This document shows, in pieces, positions 21,052 to 35,014 of a stretch of 64,000 nt of DNA. The DNA comes from Phytoseiulus persimilis. Its lineage: Eukaryota; Arthropoda; Arachnida; Mesostigmata; Phytoseiidae. The stretch spans positions 51,522,001 to 51,586,000 of the forward strand of contig CM075101.1 in the NCBI GenBank assembly GCA_037576195.1, read 5' to 3'. Position numbers and translations under genes: made by a program. A model generated the notes under the pieces. It searched no databases, was not told the DNA's origin, and was given only the letters and a program-made list of their open reading frames with translations. How positions within the stretch are numbered: position 1 is the stretch's first letter; every line of letters starts with the position of its first letter.

Positions 21052-24000
21052 ATGTACCACGTATCTCTTGGGCTTCTTCGAAAGAAACCCTTCTTGCATC
21101 CACATCTCCTGCAATTGCTACTCGCTGTTGGTCTTCTACGTTGGACAGCTCCACCAGAACCATGGTCACCTTTGTTCATAAGCAACAATCCGTCGAGTTT
21201 TCGCGGGAGCCTGGATGCGTTACAGTTGGCTCCCTGGGAAACTTACGCACCCCATGCTTCTCTCATCCATCCGAAAGCTCTACAACAAGACGATGGCTTC
21301 TTCGACCTGGAAACCTTATGCGATTACGGCAGGCTAGCGAGAGCCGCTTCGAGAGGTCCCCTAATCGCCTATCTCGCCGAAGACGGTGCGCCATCCAGAG
21401 CCCCTCATGCATCCTCAGGCTCTACTGCTCTCGAAGAGTGCCAAACGGAAGCTCTCAGTCGGGAAGTAAGTAAGACATGTATGAACCGGCGCGGGAAAAA
21501 GTCCCTCAGAATCGTTATTCAAGCTTTAGGAATACATTTCGAGCGCTCGTTCGAGAAAACGACATCATGCACCGTGCACTGGTAGCATTCGCACACTCGT
21601 ACACATGATTTGACAGCCGCGTTTTGCACATGCGATTGTTGTGCATGCACGTTCGTGAGGTAGCCGTGGAGGTCGTCAATCGACAAGCGCATGCGACCTA
21701 TCTATGTTAAAACACAGTGTTGACTATCGGTATCCATCCGACATGAATTTGCTCTGCGCACAGTATTGCGAGTTTTGTGCGTGGTGGCGATGTCTGCAGC
21801 GACATTCTGTGAGCCCGAAACTTCCTTCGAGGATTTTCTCGTTCGACAGAGAGGTGGGTGAACTTCTATTCCACAGCTGTTAGTTCGATGTCGTCCTCGT
21901 GAGATTTGCTCGCTTCGTTTCCGAGCAGAGAGTATTCTCTGTTGTCGTAGTCTTCCGAACCCCCGACGCGTCTTTCGTGCCTCAACAACGCGCACGGACG
22001 ACGAACTTCCGCGGTGACAGTTCTCGGCTAGAGAACGTGAACCTGACGGAGCTGTCATCTCAAAAGATTCAGTCTTTAAGTGCGAACATCAGCGATCGAG
22101 AACACGTCATCCGCATCTCCTTCGGCTTCGTTTGTGGTCATATAAATGGAGCCGCCTCGGGTCAGCCAGTACGTCGTCGTTGGGCAAGCGTCGGCATTCT
22201 CTCACTCCAATCCACTGGCTGAAGAACCAGTCGCTGAGATCGGCAGGGATGAGCCGAACCTCCTCTTCAGTCACTGGAGCAGGAGCTTGAGGGAAAGAAG
22301 AACTTTTTTCTTGGGCCGCGTATTTCTCCTCACGGGTCATTTGTCCAGGGTTGAAGGTCAGCAATGCGCTGTCCGTCTACAGAGCTGCTATCCTTGTTTC
22401 CGAAACAACAAGTGTTCCGCGATGTAACGACGTTTCGCTGGAGCTATGATCCATTAATCGCCCTTCCGTAAACGGTTATGAGATCTCAGCCCGCTTTGGA
22501 GGGTCCGGGAACATGATGGGATAACGCGCCGATTGGGTGCGTGAATCGAAGTCTGATCGGGAAGCGCGTAGCAAAATCTGGACTCGAGTTCGACGGATGA
22601 CAGACTCGAAATCTCCTGCTGCGTACTATGTTTCCGAATGTTTCGTCTTCCCCGTCTCATAGCAATTGATCAATGTCTCGTCAGTAATGCTACAACTTTC
22701 TTTCAATTGCAGGATGCAGATTTGATCGAGATTTTGTGGAAGCAGGACGTTGATCTTGGGATACCTTTGGAAGACTATAGGCCGTGCACCACTCCGGCAA
22801 CCCAATCTGTGGCTGCAGCTTCGCCACCTCAGAAGTCAGTTGAAGGAAGCACGATCGTGCCCGTGCTCGACCAGTTGGAATCGAAGGTGAGCATCGCAAG
22901 AGCGCGTTCCCTTTTTACATTCATTGGCTGTTCCCGACATTGCTCGTGAAACTGCTGCCATCAGTGTATTCGCGTCGGAAAACCACAAGAGATATCCAAC
23001 GAGAACTCTGGTGTTTCGATTGAAGATCTCCCCGTGTTCCGTATCGTCCTCGGCATCCTTGATCATTCGCTGCGCCGTCTCTGATCCAAGGACGGTTAGA
23101 CGAAGCCCGGGGAAATAATTCTGTCTGCACTCATTCCATCGGTTTTCTCCGCCAAGATCGCGCATATTCGTGGCAGAAATTTCCGAACGCACCCCATGGA
23201 CGAATTCCGGGCCGACGCTATAATTATTGTCATCTTGTTTCAGAAGGACTTTGAACCTTCAACCAACGAGCCGCGCTTGACGTCAATCGACTCGGAAACC
23301 GGTGAGATTTTCCTCAAAGTTTTTCCTCAATTCGTTAACGGCGCGGTCCGAGAGCTGTACATCTTCTTGCGCGCTGTTGTTTCACCTCTCGTCCAACGCC
23401 GGCTCGCTCGCCAGACGTCAATCGCAGCGCCAGCGGATCAAGCCGAAGATCATTGACTTCGGCGGATCCACGTCATTTGTTGTTTTCCTCCACGCATGTG
23501 ACCTCTTCCATCTGCGCGGAAACTATGCGGCACCGATCCATGGACAGTGGAAACGTCGAAACTTGATGAAATGTCGATATCGGACAAGTTCTCAGAAACC
23601 ATTGAGGAAAGCAGCCAAAATCGCTGGCTGTGGAGCCCAGACAGACAAGCGTCTCAGATGAGCGACGGCAACGGTCATTCAAGAAGAGCACTAGATTGGT
23701 GGTGACGCAGAAGACGCTCTCCGTCGAGGTTGTCGAGATACCGTTTGTTATCTGCCCGCTAACCTGCTTGTTCGGCGCGAAATACTGAAATCATCCTTCA
23801 TTCATTGGCACGTTAGCGTTTCTCCGACGCGGGAATGTTTACGATGTCCGTGCTGTTGACGACGTGCATGTCAGCAGCCGATGTGTGTCATTGCAATGCA
23901 CTTTTAGAGTATCATCGGCATTGTCCAAAATTCCATTCGTAGTGTCGATTTATCCTCTGTGCTCCGTGGGTGAATTATCGGAGGGTTCGATCCCGTCCGA

Positions 24001-27000
24001 TATCAACTGGCATCACGCGGATCCCAATGTCAGGGAGAGAGCGGCGGTCTCTCTATCGGTTCGAAAACCTCCTCATCTATCTGGAGCTTGTTGTTGCCTG
24101 CAGACCAGAACTGAGGAAGACTTTGATGATATGGAACGGTAGGTTTATCCGATGTCAACAGTCCGCGAAGAGTGGCGGCAAAGCCGTGAAACCTCATCCC
24201 GGCTCCTATATCGAAGAACTCCGTCCGGAACTATGACGCAGAGGGGGCCACGTTGCGAATTCCGCTCTCGAGCTATTCGTGATTTGAGAATGTATCTAGT
24301 GCCGACGTTCTCCGAGCGTGCGGAGGATCATGGGGCGCTCCTCGAAAACAATATTCAGGACCTCGAGATCCTAGTTGCCGTGGGGCCACTCTCGTTGTAC
24401 TCGCTGTGCGAGACAGTGGAGTGCGAAAACCCGTTTCCGGAGTCCGTGAATAAAGAAGCCTTGCTGTTTCGGTTTCAGGTGAACCCGTTTTCGAACCCGT
24501 GGCTGGGCCTTCCAATCTCGACAGTGTCCTGAGCAACAACTCTTCCACGGACTCGTTCTTGGACATCAACGCACTGATGGGTGTTGTCAATGAGGTTGGT
24601 AACAGGCAGTTGGATCTTTCTTTTAGATAGGTCTCATTCACGCGTCGCTTCCCTGATTTCTCCGGATGGGAGGCGCTATCAGATCTTAGGAGTCGTTTTC
24701 GACCGGATGTTCAAGTTTAAGACCTTCTTCATGAAACGTGATCGCGAATACATTGTTGCCGAAATGGAATCCATTTCGTTTGTTTCTCGACTTTGGCGTT
24801 CCTAAGTAGACGTTTCAGTCCGATCACGTTGACGTTCGCGTCCGGGACGAATATTCTGAAGCTTTTCCTGAGAGAGACGATGGTAGTCGGAGGGCTCCGT
24901 TTTCGAACTGGGAACCGCTGGGAAGGGGGGGGGGCATCGCGTCCTCTCCGGACTCACCGTTGCTCAACGGCAGTGGATGGAACTGTTGGCTCCGGAGAAT
25001 AACGTCGGGATCCACGGGTCATGTTCATTCCCTCCCGTGATTGTCTTCCTCGGCACTTTCTCGGCGGACAGGCCGGCACTTGTCGTCGGGATGTGCGATC
25101 ATCAAGCCAACTGAGCCTTTGCGCTTCTGAACGATGCTGGATTAATGCAGCATCTATATTTGTGGCTTTCAACGTGGTGTACTCATCGATATCAATATTC
25201 TCGGCCACGGTTGACGGCGAGCACGCGACCGAAAAGCCCGCCTTTAACCCGGTCCACGCCTCTGATCGGTGGTAATAGGGCGGAGCATTGTTTCTCATTT
25301 GATCCGTCAGGTAGGCTCGCTCACCTAGGCCTCACGACTCCTCATCTTCGGATCCAACTAGATGGTGGAGTCGTTGAAGGGAGACGAGCGAAGTCTTGTA
25401 AGGGTCGCTTACGCGTTCGGCAACTAAGGTCGCAACATACTATAGACGACTTTGTCACAGCCGTCATCTGCCGTGCTTCCGTTGCGAGGAGCGTTGTTGC
25501 TGTGGCTGGTGCAGTTTGAGCTCAGCTTTACCAGTGATCTCCGTTTGATTCAACCGTTGTCGTCGCTGTTCCTGCGACTTCCCCTGTTCCTACGAGCGAG
25601 CCGACTCCGTGGAGCCCGATGGCTAGCGTTGTTAACCAAATGTGCCAACGGTCCGGTTTCTACCATGTGGGTCATCAGCTCTACAGTAACTTGTCTCAGA
25701 ACAGTGAACAATCTCAGATCGAGCTCATCCAAACTCAACAGCTGGAATACGAACAGAGTGTCTTGAATGACGGGCGGTTCTCTAAGGTCACCCGACTTCA
25801 GGTTGTTTCTCAGGTATGCCGTCCGTTCTCTGCGTCGAGATGAGTGCTCTCCGTCGACCTTGTCTTCTGGAGACTTCTTATCTCAGCTTTCTATGCGATC
25901 CAATCCTTTCGAGACCGAACGCGTCTCAGCTAGCATCCAATCTCAATGATCGACTCGCTGTAGAGAGATCCCCGATGAAAATCTACCTGAGAACTCAGAA
26001 GCCCCCGGGTAGAGTTCCGAACTCGTCTCTTCTGAATGGAACAATCGCATCGAAGCTTCGAGGTCCCAAAGCGCAGGCTGCGACGCGTGCAAGGATTTGC
26101 GTCTGTCGTTTAGCCGCAGGCCGTGAATCTTCGATATCCCTCGAGTGATTCATTCGTCTAATGGGTTTTTTGAGAGTCTCCTCTTCGCACGCGCGCGCTC
26201 TGTCCCGGGACGATTTCGGGAAGCGGCGATGGTCGCACCATGCTCGTCGTCTACTCTTGGACGTGGGATTCATGTACGATCTCATAAAGCTCATTGACTT
26301 TGATGATTTCTCGGATGGTCTCTTCTCAATCCCTCGAGGAAGCTCGAGTCCACGTGATCGCTGTCGATCTCCAGTGCGGAGGATGTACGTGGCCTCCTCC
26401 CACTCCGAGAGTTCTACTCCCTGCCGATTCCACGAGCCAGACTTGACGGCGTCACACAGGCCCGGTAGGACAGTCACTCGTCTCATCGTTCTTCCGTTTG
26501 CTCGGCAGTTAGATCCCCGCCGTCAGAGGTTTTCAATGTTAACAACACAACTGTCGAAATTTCTTGCAAGTCATCGTCAGCCGCATTTGGTGATCGCAGA
26601 TGCCGTAGGCGCTAGCGTGAAGAACAGCTTCCGTTTGCTGCAATTGTTACGTTGGATAGATTACGTTCAGACGTTCTGACGCATTGTCTCTTGGGCATCA
26701 CTCCGTGAACAATGCCGATACTGTCGATGGTAATGGAAATACTCCGATTCGGAGAAAGGAAACTCGGCTCTGCGTTCCTTTAGAGCGTTCCGTTCGATCA
26801 CCGCCGATGCGACATACTCCCTCCGGTCGGGTAGCGTGCTTCCGAATCTTCTGATCTGAACTCTCCACGCCAAGGAGACGAGCGTCGGGGGAACCGAAGA
26901 GTCAGAGTTGTCTGTCTTGTGCCGAAGCCTCTATGAACGTGTCCCGAACGGCTGTAGAATGTCTCGTCACGTTGTTTGTCTGGTTAAGAGCCAACACCGA

Positions 27001-30000
27001 TCCGCATAATGGGCTTCTTTGGGCGGTTGGTCGGTCAGTCAGTCAGTCACTAGGAACTGGAACAGATAGCCGGACGACCGAGAAGTAAATGGATGACTGA
27101 ATGGTACACCGGGTCGGGATGGGGTTGATCAGGTGCGGTGCACGCTGACTCGGTGTATCCCAGGTGTGTTTGTTGGCGGAGCCAATCAAGCTCGGCGACA
27201 CGCGGTAGCGGAGGCGGCCGCCCTCACAGGATTAGCGCTTCGAAGGAGTTCTGGACTGTCGATCGCAAGACAACTTTGAGCTGCTAACAACGCATTCAAG
27301 CGAATACTGTTCGGCGCATCTGCCGCTTCGTGTATCCATCCGTGCCACAGGTGAAACTCAACGTGCGGAATAGACAGCCGAAAGTGAAGTCTGCGCGCAG
27401 TCGACTCGGATTTTCGACATGTCAGTTCTAGCTTGATTCTTTAAGGTTGTGTGTTTTTCCACGAATTCGCTCGTCATTTCAGCGTGGGGATCGTGGAGGA
27501 GCCGGTGACAAGTGTCGATCGGCGGCGAATGCATAACGAGTCTCACTTTTGCAGGAGCTGTTCTGCGCGGATCCGGATTGGGCGCACATGCCGGGCTATT
27601 CGGGCGCCTCGAGTCCACCATTCAATGGAACCGATCCATTCGGTGGAGTACTCCTACAGAACGTCTCCATGCCGTCCTCTTTCGACGCGTCTATCACCGC
27701 GAACGGTACTATGCAGCAAGCCTCTCCTGCCGCGGTCTCGTGTTTCGCGAGCACTCCGACGGCCGCTGCTTCGAGCATAGGTGAGTGACTTGGGCGAGGA
27801 GTCTCCTTCGAGTGGAATCTCCGGAAGAGCCTGTAACGCGCTGGGACTAAGCCTCAGAGAGCCGAATTCGAGCGAGACCGTCCTCACGACAACAGGCCGG
27901 CCGGCGAATCGCCGTGTCATGGTCCGTTCCCCGAGGAGCCGAAACCACACGCTGCTTGCGCATCGAGTAGAGGAGCGAGGCACAACGTCGGCGATGGCAC
28001 GGGACGAGAGAGAGAGCCTTCCCCGGAATCAGGATTTCATTGAGACTCCGCAGTCAAAAAACCAGCTGACGAACTGAGAATGACTGGCCTGACTTTGGTA
28101 AAGATAAGAGCCGACGAACGTGGAAGGAGCCTGGGAGAGGAACGGATGCTATAACGCTCGAGAGGTACTCGAGATGTGGACTGCTGACGCGACAAGCGCT
28201 CGCTCGTTCGCCCGCCCGCCCGCTAGCCAGCCAGCCAGCCAGCAAGCTAACTCGTCGTCCAGCCGACCGCAGCGATCGGCGTCGACGTCTTCCTCTTGAT
28301 TTGTTTTGGGCCGCCGTTTTGACGAGCTGAATGCATCGGCCCATCCGTCCGCTCATCGGTCTTCTGCATGAACGACTGGTCTTCCGATCGATTCAAACTG
28401 GTTGCTGTTCCGAATGTGTGCGCTCTCGAACGAAACGGAATGCTGAGATGGCTGAACGCGGCAGTCGTCATCCATGGGGACTGTCTCAGACATCATTGTG
28501 ACGACATTCCCGCTTCTTTTCAGGAGACGCTTCCGGTGGGATCACCGGGGAGTTGCCGAAGCCCACTGTGACCGATCAACACGCTATCCGAGACCTCTTC
28601 ACCTACAACACGTCAACTCAGGGCAGTTGGGATTCCTTTGAACTGTTCTACGAGGATCTGACGGCTCTCGCATCGAACGCCACCAATGCGTCGAACAGTC
28701 GTAAGTTCCCAGCCAGTGTTCCTTCTCCTAGTGGAATGAAGATTACCCGCGCGCTAGCTGTCTGGACGTCGACGGCCCACTTGGTAACATGAGCTTCACA
28801 GTATCTGACTTCTAGACTCGTCGTCGACTGTTCCGGTATTCGTGTAGGGTCGTCAGTCAGCTGCGTTGCGGCGCGCAAGGATCTTCCGTCGCGGGCGGTT
28901 GATATGTAAGGTTGAAAGCCGGTAGACAGGTTGGAACTGTGTTCGCTGCGGACTTGCAGCGCTCAGTTGAACGAGGCAGGGTTTTCCGAGATTCATCGAA
29001 GCTTTCGAGCTTCTTGAACGTACAGTCGCGCAGAACCGAGTCTGAATTCGAGTGACAATGGCTGTATTGAATGCCCACCGAGGCAATGACTATGCCTTAA
29101 CGGTCGTTCAGACACAGCGTGGGGTCGAGATGAATCAACCCCGAGAGGGGCGACCGTTGTTCGGCTGGTTGCGACGGCGATCGAGTGAGCAGGATCAGAT
29201 CGACGGCCGCTGAACGAGCGCCCCCATTCTGTCTATAAGTCTCCTGTGTACTCGGGCGGGGGCATTTTCGTAGCCCTGTCGCGCTCCAACAGATGGCTCA
29301 AGATTTCCCGTTGGGGCAGATGTTCTACAGTCAGTTGGCGATTGTACACAGGTACCTCAGACATCCTGAATGACCTCGATACGAGCTCGACTCGATGCGC
29401 TCTCCGAAATCTCTTTCGGTTGGAGTAGAATCCCGATTCGGAGACGGACTCTCTAGTTCTTCGATTCCGGCTGTGGACAGATTTTCTCATGACGGAGAAG
29501 TACGTGAGCTGGCGCCAAGTTCTGACATCCGATGAACTTCAAACCCAGTGAGATTCTCTACGCTGTCTGCACCCTCGAACTGACACGAGATCGTTCCGCC
29601 TTGATAATCGAGTTTCCGCTCGTTCTGTCAATGATATTCTGAATCTGGAACAAAGAGGGATATATCGGTTGCACGTTGTTCCAAACAGAGTGAGATCACT
29701 GTTGTCAGGAATGCTCCGGTCTCCGCTGACTCATTGCAGTAGAGGTCAATGATTCATCGTGGAGTCCGCGGAGAGTCCTCGGAAAGGAGCATTTCGGTTT
29801 TCGGTTCTTCATGCGGACCGCGCCTTGTGTCGAATCCTCGAGGCTCACACCTCGAGAACGCTACTGCGCAGTCAGAGGATGAGACAGTTTCTTGTCAAGT
29901 TTAACGCCAGACTTGGTCAAATTCTCAATGGTATTGTGAATCGGGGCCTCTCTGACGAGTAGCGTAAGCAAAAATGCTCGAGACGGGCTTTCATTCTGCT

Positions 30001-31863
30001 TTTTTGTTCATCTCGCGAACGAGAAGGCGACCCCCGGGCGGCGGCGGCTTCATTCTTAAGTCCGTGTGACTGTTGTGGGGGATGGGGTCTCGGAACCCGG
30101 CCGAAACTCGACAGAAAGCTGGCAGGCACATTCCTGAGCGACCGTTGATGCCCCAAAGAACCGCGCGGAGAATTTGGCGCGCTTTCTTAAAGGTCCGAAG
30201 CAGCGTCTTGAACCTCTGCCCTCTCCAGTCTTGCCGGCAGGCAGGTGTCGAATGGGTGCACTCGGTTCTTCCACAGTTCAAACCATTAGGTCGACGAGAG
30301 CGAACAGTTCAAGTTCCAACCAGTGCGGATAATCTTTGTTGAGTTCAGGACGATGACGTCTACGTCAATGCCTTGTCTTGAAGAACTGGCTGTCAGGGGT
30401 TTGACTGCACAGACGAATCACGTTTCAGTGATCGTTCGCACTCAAGATTACCTAGGCAAACGTGCAGAAAGCCACGACTATCACAAGCGATGGTGGAAAC
30501 GCAGGAAGCTTGACAACTACTACGACTACGAGTCGGAGAGTTCAAGCTTCTGCGGTTCTGGCAGCGAAAGCGGTATGTGTCTAACAGAGTCAAGTTCGCT
30601 CCTCAGTCGTCTGCAGCAGCAGTTTGCCGCTGAAGAGCTCAAACTCAGCTGTTCTCTTTTTTCCTCCAGACTCTGAGAACAATCGACTCGTTCCTCTCGG
30701 ACATCCCACAGTTGACCATTCCTCGAACAGAGTGAACGCAACGCCCTCGAATGGCGCAAGTGTATCTCAAAAACACACAACAATCGCAGACGGAGGATAC
30801 GCCGCCAGCGATACCGGAGTGTCGTCTATGTACTCAGACGAAGCAAACGAGGTATGTAGTCCTCGAGTTCGTTGATCTGTCGGGACGACCATCGTCCGTC
30901 CGAGCTCGATCAGAACGATCCAATAACGGTCGTTCGTTCCACCTGTGCAGGAGGCGTCATCTAGCTTCGGCTTGGCTCACCATCGTTCAACATTCTTCTG
31001 TATTGCAGGAATGGATGGAGAGCTCTAGTGAAACATCACACGATCACGACCAAGAACAATTGGTATCTACGGACGCCAGCTACCACTCGAATTCCTCATC
31101 GATGTCATTCGGATCCGCCGAAGGATGCACAGTACCGCAGAAGAAATACAACTTCTTCGGACGGAAGCCCTACCATCAGCAGGGTCAGGCGCCGAACAGT
31201 ACAGTGGAGCTCTCGGAAGAAAGTCATGTTGTGCCCCAGCCTCCAAAAGTCGCCCACAACCCTGCCATGGAGGGTTTTCTCCACAATCACTCGTACGGCC
31301 AAGAGCAGCTGAGTGTGGGCTACAACGTTCCACAGCTTCCGATGGGAGTGAAACTCGAGCAGCTCCGACCAGACCCGAGGAAACAAAGAGCAGTCTCGCA
31401 AGCCGATGGTTATGAATCCTCCGATCCCTCGGAGTCAGGTGCCGGATACATTCAGGTGACGTCAGCGAAGGATGAGCGTCGTGCACGAGAACTCAAGATT
31501 CCCATTCCGACCGAAGAGATTGTGACCCTTTCGATCGACGAGTTCAACGAGCGGCTGGCGCGCTACGAGCTGACCGAAGATCAGCACGTTCTCATCCGAG
31601 ACATCCGACGACGAGGGAAAAACAAGGTGGCCGCACAGAATTGCCGCAAGCGGAAACTCGATCAGATCTCCGCCCTCCAGGGCGAGGTGGAGAATTTCCA
31701 CGATACATGCCGCTCCCTTCAAAACGAAAACGATGAGCTCAGTCGCCGCGAAGCTTTTGCGCAGCAGAGGTTGAACCGACTACGAGAAGTGATAGCCAAC
31801 GCTGCGAATCCAGGTGCGATCCCCAAACACCACGGTCACCACAAGATGGCGAATCCGGAATAG
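21052..31863 (+). CDS. cnc: CncC/Nrf CNC-bZIP transcription factor, 10 coding exons
   Basis: Exons: 21052-21465, 22713-22886, 23244-23301, 24479-24594, about 25601-25813, 27555-27780, 28524-28700, 30429-30572, 30670-30851 and 31009-31863. Phases close, giving 852 residues. Exon 1 has a hydrophobic segment (LLQLLLAVGLL, residues 19-29) and an IHPKAL block resembling the Nrf1 N-terminus. Exon 2 has the Keap1-binding DLG motif (152-154), and ETGE (214-217) is split by intron 3. The last exon holds the CNC box (from about 732), the basic region KNKVAAQNCRKRK and a leucine zipper. The family pairs with small Maf proteins and activates antioxidant and detoxification genes; Keap1 controls its stability. 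ASDTGVSS near the exon 9 end may be a beta-TrCP-type degron. The exon 5 acceptor is the least certain boundary, and short isoforms from internal promoters are possible. Confidence 0.92.
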
Positions 31864-32530
31864 TTACCCACAACTTTCCTCGATGTATAGCTCGATTGGT
31901 GTACATAGAAGACGTTTTGAAGAGGGTTGCATCGAAATCATTTCGGCGAGCGGGATGAAAGCTGACGATCGTTGATATTCTGTGCGACGAAAGTCGGGCT
32001 CGAGTGCGACGAACGATGCATTCAACTTGGGATTGTCTCCTATTCTCGTTTGCATTACCGGTGATAGTAGATAGCTACGACATACTACACGACGAATATT
32101 AGCGCTTCACTAAGAATCAAATCCTCCTGTATTTTTGTCAAAAGAGAACAACCCTTGGTGTTCGAGATCAATGAGTGCTTGCGTGCCTGCGTCGGAGTGA
32201 TAGATCGTGCGTTCGATCTTGCGACCACGAAAATCCCCAACGGAAATCTTAGTCTTTTCTGAGCTCGAGTGTCTGTATGAGCAAACGTGCCTGTTCGTCT
32301 AATGCGTTTTGGTAGCAGATATACTCTATCACTAAGGGGTAAACGGTTTTCCTGCTGACTTTGACTCCAGCGGCAATAAATCACCGACTGTCCTGTCCAG
32401 CTGGACAAATCATTAGTGGGCATTTTGTAATTGGAGAGAGTGGTACACGGTGTCAGGGAAGATATATTTTTTGTAAATAGCATGCAGCACATGTAAATAG
32501 AGAAGAATAAATTCTGATAATTTAATGTCT
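31864..32530 (+). terminator. cncC 3' UTR with poly(A) signal
   Basis: The sequence after the cncC stop is AT-rich and non-coding. AATAAA at 32506-32511 is the likely polyadenylation signal of cncC. Confidence 0.65.
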
Positions 32531-33310
32531 CATCAACAAACAAACAAATCTGTTCTCGTCATTGAAGATCTTCGGGTTAGAGGTGGGTATTATGACCATT
32601 CGATCGTCAGCTCTGCAATGCGGGTCGATCAATGCCGTCCACTGCGCAGATCAGTTCTGCTAGTCGTGAACGTCTCTGTCCTCAGAAGATCGAGTGACCA
32701 AGCCATTTCCAAAGATTGTCGCGGGCGATCGCGAAGCTCCTATCATCCGAGATAACCAGCCCCTCAGCGAGGAGACACGCAACTTGGAAAAAGACCGAGG
32801 CGACTACGTAGGTTTGGCGTATGAATTTCTTGCTCTCAGCTCCAGGTGGTCCTCGGAGGTTGACGCGATGCTGACATCTGGTCTGGGATCGGGGTTTGGC
32901 CCTGATTTTCCTCCGCGAGGAAATTCATGAGGAAACGCGATCGTAGCCCATCCCAATTTCTAGATTCATCCTGTTTGACAGCTTTCGCATTTTGAGTTCG
33001 GATCACTAAAGGCCGTCGGTTGGCCGCTCATCAGCTGCGGAATCAGCGTCATCATCCCGTGCGAACAGCAGCATCACTGCTTCGAAGTTGATAACAACAT
33101 ATCATCCGACAAACATTCCTTGCACGGAAACAATGTTAGGGACTCAACTATTTGGATCCCAGTTTCCAAGTGTGGCAGCTTTCCTTGGAGACACAGATTC
33201 GTCAGAATTGTCGCCACCTTGTTGATCTTGAATATCAGTTGTTGTCATTTCTCCGGAACTCCGATTCGAGTGAAGTCAGACAGCGTTCCATTTGACATTC
33301 GCATCACAAA
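32531..33310. other. intergenic stretch between cncC and PDCD10
   Basis: I see no conserved coding sequence in these 780 bp. They must hold the end of the cncC transcript and the promoter and 5' UTR of PDCD10, but no clear core element was found. Confidence 0.5.
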
Positions 33311-34608
33311 ATGAATGAAGACGTTCCTCTGGCGGCCCTGCTGATGCCAATCTTGGTGAGGCCTATTCTGGAGAAGGTGAGACTGCTTTCCCCTCTGTGG
33401 GTTTCTGAGCGGGCTCTTTGGATTCGTGTTTGAAAGAGTTTCCCGAAAGTTGACTGGTGAAGGAGCTGTGGGGGTGACCCAGGAAAGCTTGCTGATAGCT
33501 CCCCATTTTTCCAGCTCGAACGTAAGGAAAATGCCGCCGCTCAAATACTCCAGACATCTTTGGAGAGAACAGACAAAAATTCGCCAGGATTCCTCCTCGA
33601 ATTGGTTGGTTTTGCCTTGCAAAGATACTGCCTTCGAACCTCTTGCATGGAGTGACTTGACCCTGTTTCAGGTTCGCGTCCTCCTCCTGAAAACACAATG
33701 TGAAGATCAAGTGAACCTCACGGAGACATTACTGAGGCTACAGGTATGATTTACCAAGGGAGCGTCGAAAGCTTCTGCAGTATTCGTTGTTGAGCATGAG
33801 CACAGATTTCGACGTGCCAGAGAGAACTCAACGGAAACTCCATCGTTCCATGTACACTTTGAAGGGCGCCCTGGCGGATTCAGAACCGGAGCTCCGAGTG
33901 AACAGACCCGAAGAGATCTACCTTGAGCTCAACCGGAGAACGATATATCTGAAGAAGGTGCGCGACGTCATGCATCCAATGCATACGAGTGCATCAAAAT
34001 CGACGGCAGCAGAGCGATGGGTAGCACAGGGGGAAAATTGCGAAATCATCGCCTCACTTGCAGGTCTTGTCTCGCGTTCCGGAACAAATCAGGGATCGCC
34101 CAAGTTTCCTTGATACCATTAAGGATATCGCTTCCGCCATCAAGAAACTACTCGACGCAGTGAATGGCATCACCATGAGCGCCCCTCACAGAAAACATGC
34201 GCTGGAACAGAGGCAAGATTTTCGTTGATGAGATTCTCTATTGGCCCTCGTGTGTAGCGTTAACAGCTATGAAACTGGAATTTCTCTCTGTTCGGGTTCC
34301 AGACGTCGGGAATTCGTGAAGCACTCAAAGCGTTTCTCCAATACGTTGAAAGAGTACTTCAAGGAAGGCAAAGTCGAACCCGTTTACGTATCTGGACTCT
34401 GCCTGATCTATCAGACAAACTTGGTGAGACTCCGTTGCTCGATCCTGCGCTGTCTCGCAATCAGCAGAACTTAGCAGGTCTCATTTAAGGAATGCTGGTC
34501 AATCAACATTTAACCTCTTCCATGGTATCGCAGGTGATACAGTGCACCAAGAGAGATTTTGAACGGCCTTCCACGAATGGGAATGCCAACTCCCTACGGA
34601 ATAAGTGA
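33311..34608 (+). CDS. PDCD10: Programmed cell death protein 10 (CCM3), 7 exons
   Basis: Exons: 33311-33376, 33515-33604, 33672-33743, 33865-33957, 34064-34212, 34303-34423 and 34534-34608, total 221 residues against about 212 in vertebrates. Recognisable blocks are VNLTETLLRLQ, the signature IKDIASAIKKLLDAVN, ALEQ with REFVKHSKRFSNTLKEYF across the fifth intron, and IYQTNL. The protein has an N-terminal dimerisation domain that binds GCKIII kinases and a C-terminal FAT-like domain that binds striatin and CCM2; it works in the STRIPAK complex and Golgi polarity. Intron 2 starts GTTGGT. Intron 5 is GC-AG: the donor AG/GCAAGA is needed to keep phase and the aligned length. The exon 4 acceptor was chosen because it gives the length closest to the family. 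The C-terminal tail is longer and divergent. Confidence 0.92.
34213..34302 (+). other. GC-AG intron in PDCD10
   Basis: The intron starts GCAAGA after CAGAG and ends TTCCAG. Only this pair keeps the reading frame and gives the same spacing between ALEQ and EFVK as in known PDCD10 proteins. No GT donor nearby does so. Confidence 0.75.
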
Positions 34609-35008
34609 CGAAAGTGCTGTGACCCACCGCGAGCACTTGGCTCATCTTCGAGTACAAACGTGATTCTGTGTGTTTCGATTTGAGCTTTTTTTTTCATGGA
34701 TATTCTGGGATGAAGTGTTGCAAGAAAAGAGAGTTTGAATGAGCTTCCGAGCTGAGAGAAAACAGGTCCAGAGATCAAAAGTACCACGGATGCTGTCCCG
34801 GGTACGCTGTCACTGCTTTTAGAGACCTCCGGATCTATTTACCGCGACAGCCGACGGTGGTGGCGGGGAGCGTCGATTTCGTCTCGGTTAAACAAACTGT
34901 TTATCCCACTCGGGTGGAGAAGTCTGATATATGGGACATCCGTCAAATATGAGCCACTGTTGATTATAGCCCGGAAGATCCTGCCTGAAAAATGTCTATA
35001 GGAGAGTA

Positions 35009-35014
35009 AATAAA
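35009..35014 (+). terminator. poly(A) signal, probably of PDCD10
   Basis: AATAAA lies 400 bp after the PDCD10 stop, the first such hexamer seen downstream on this strand. Confidence 0.4.

Noticed and set aside
24104..24138. Small exon in cncC intron 3 (translated TRTEEDFDDME)
   Set aside because: Its phase does not fit the preceding exon, and joining 23301 to 24479 directly recreates ETGE in frame.
26161..26679. 172-codon plus-strand frame inside cncC intron 5 and the minus-strand frame opposite (25995-26486)
   Set aside because: No domain, no splice-bounded structure, and both strands are equally open, as expected for CG-rich intron sequence.
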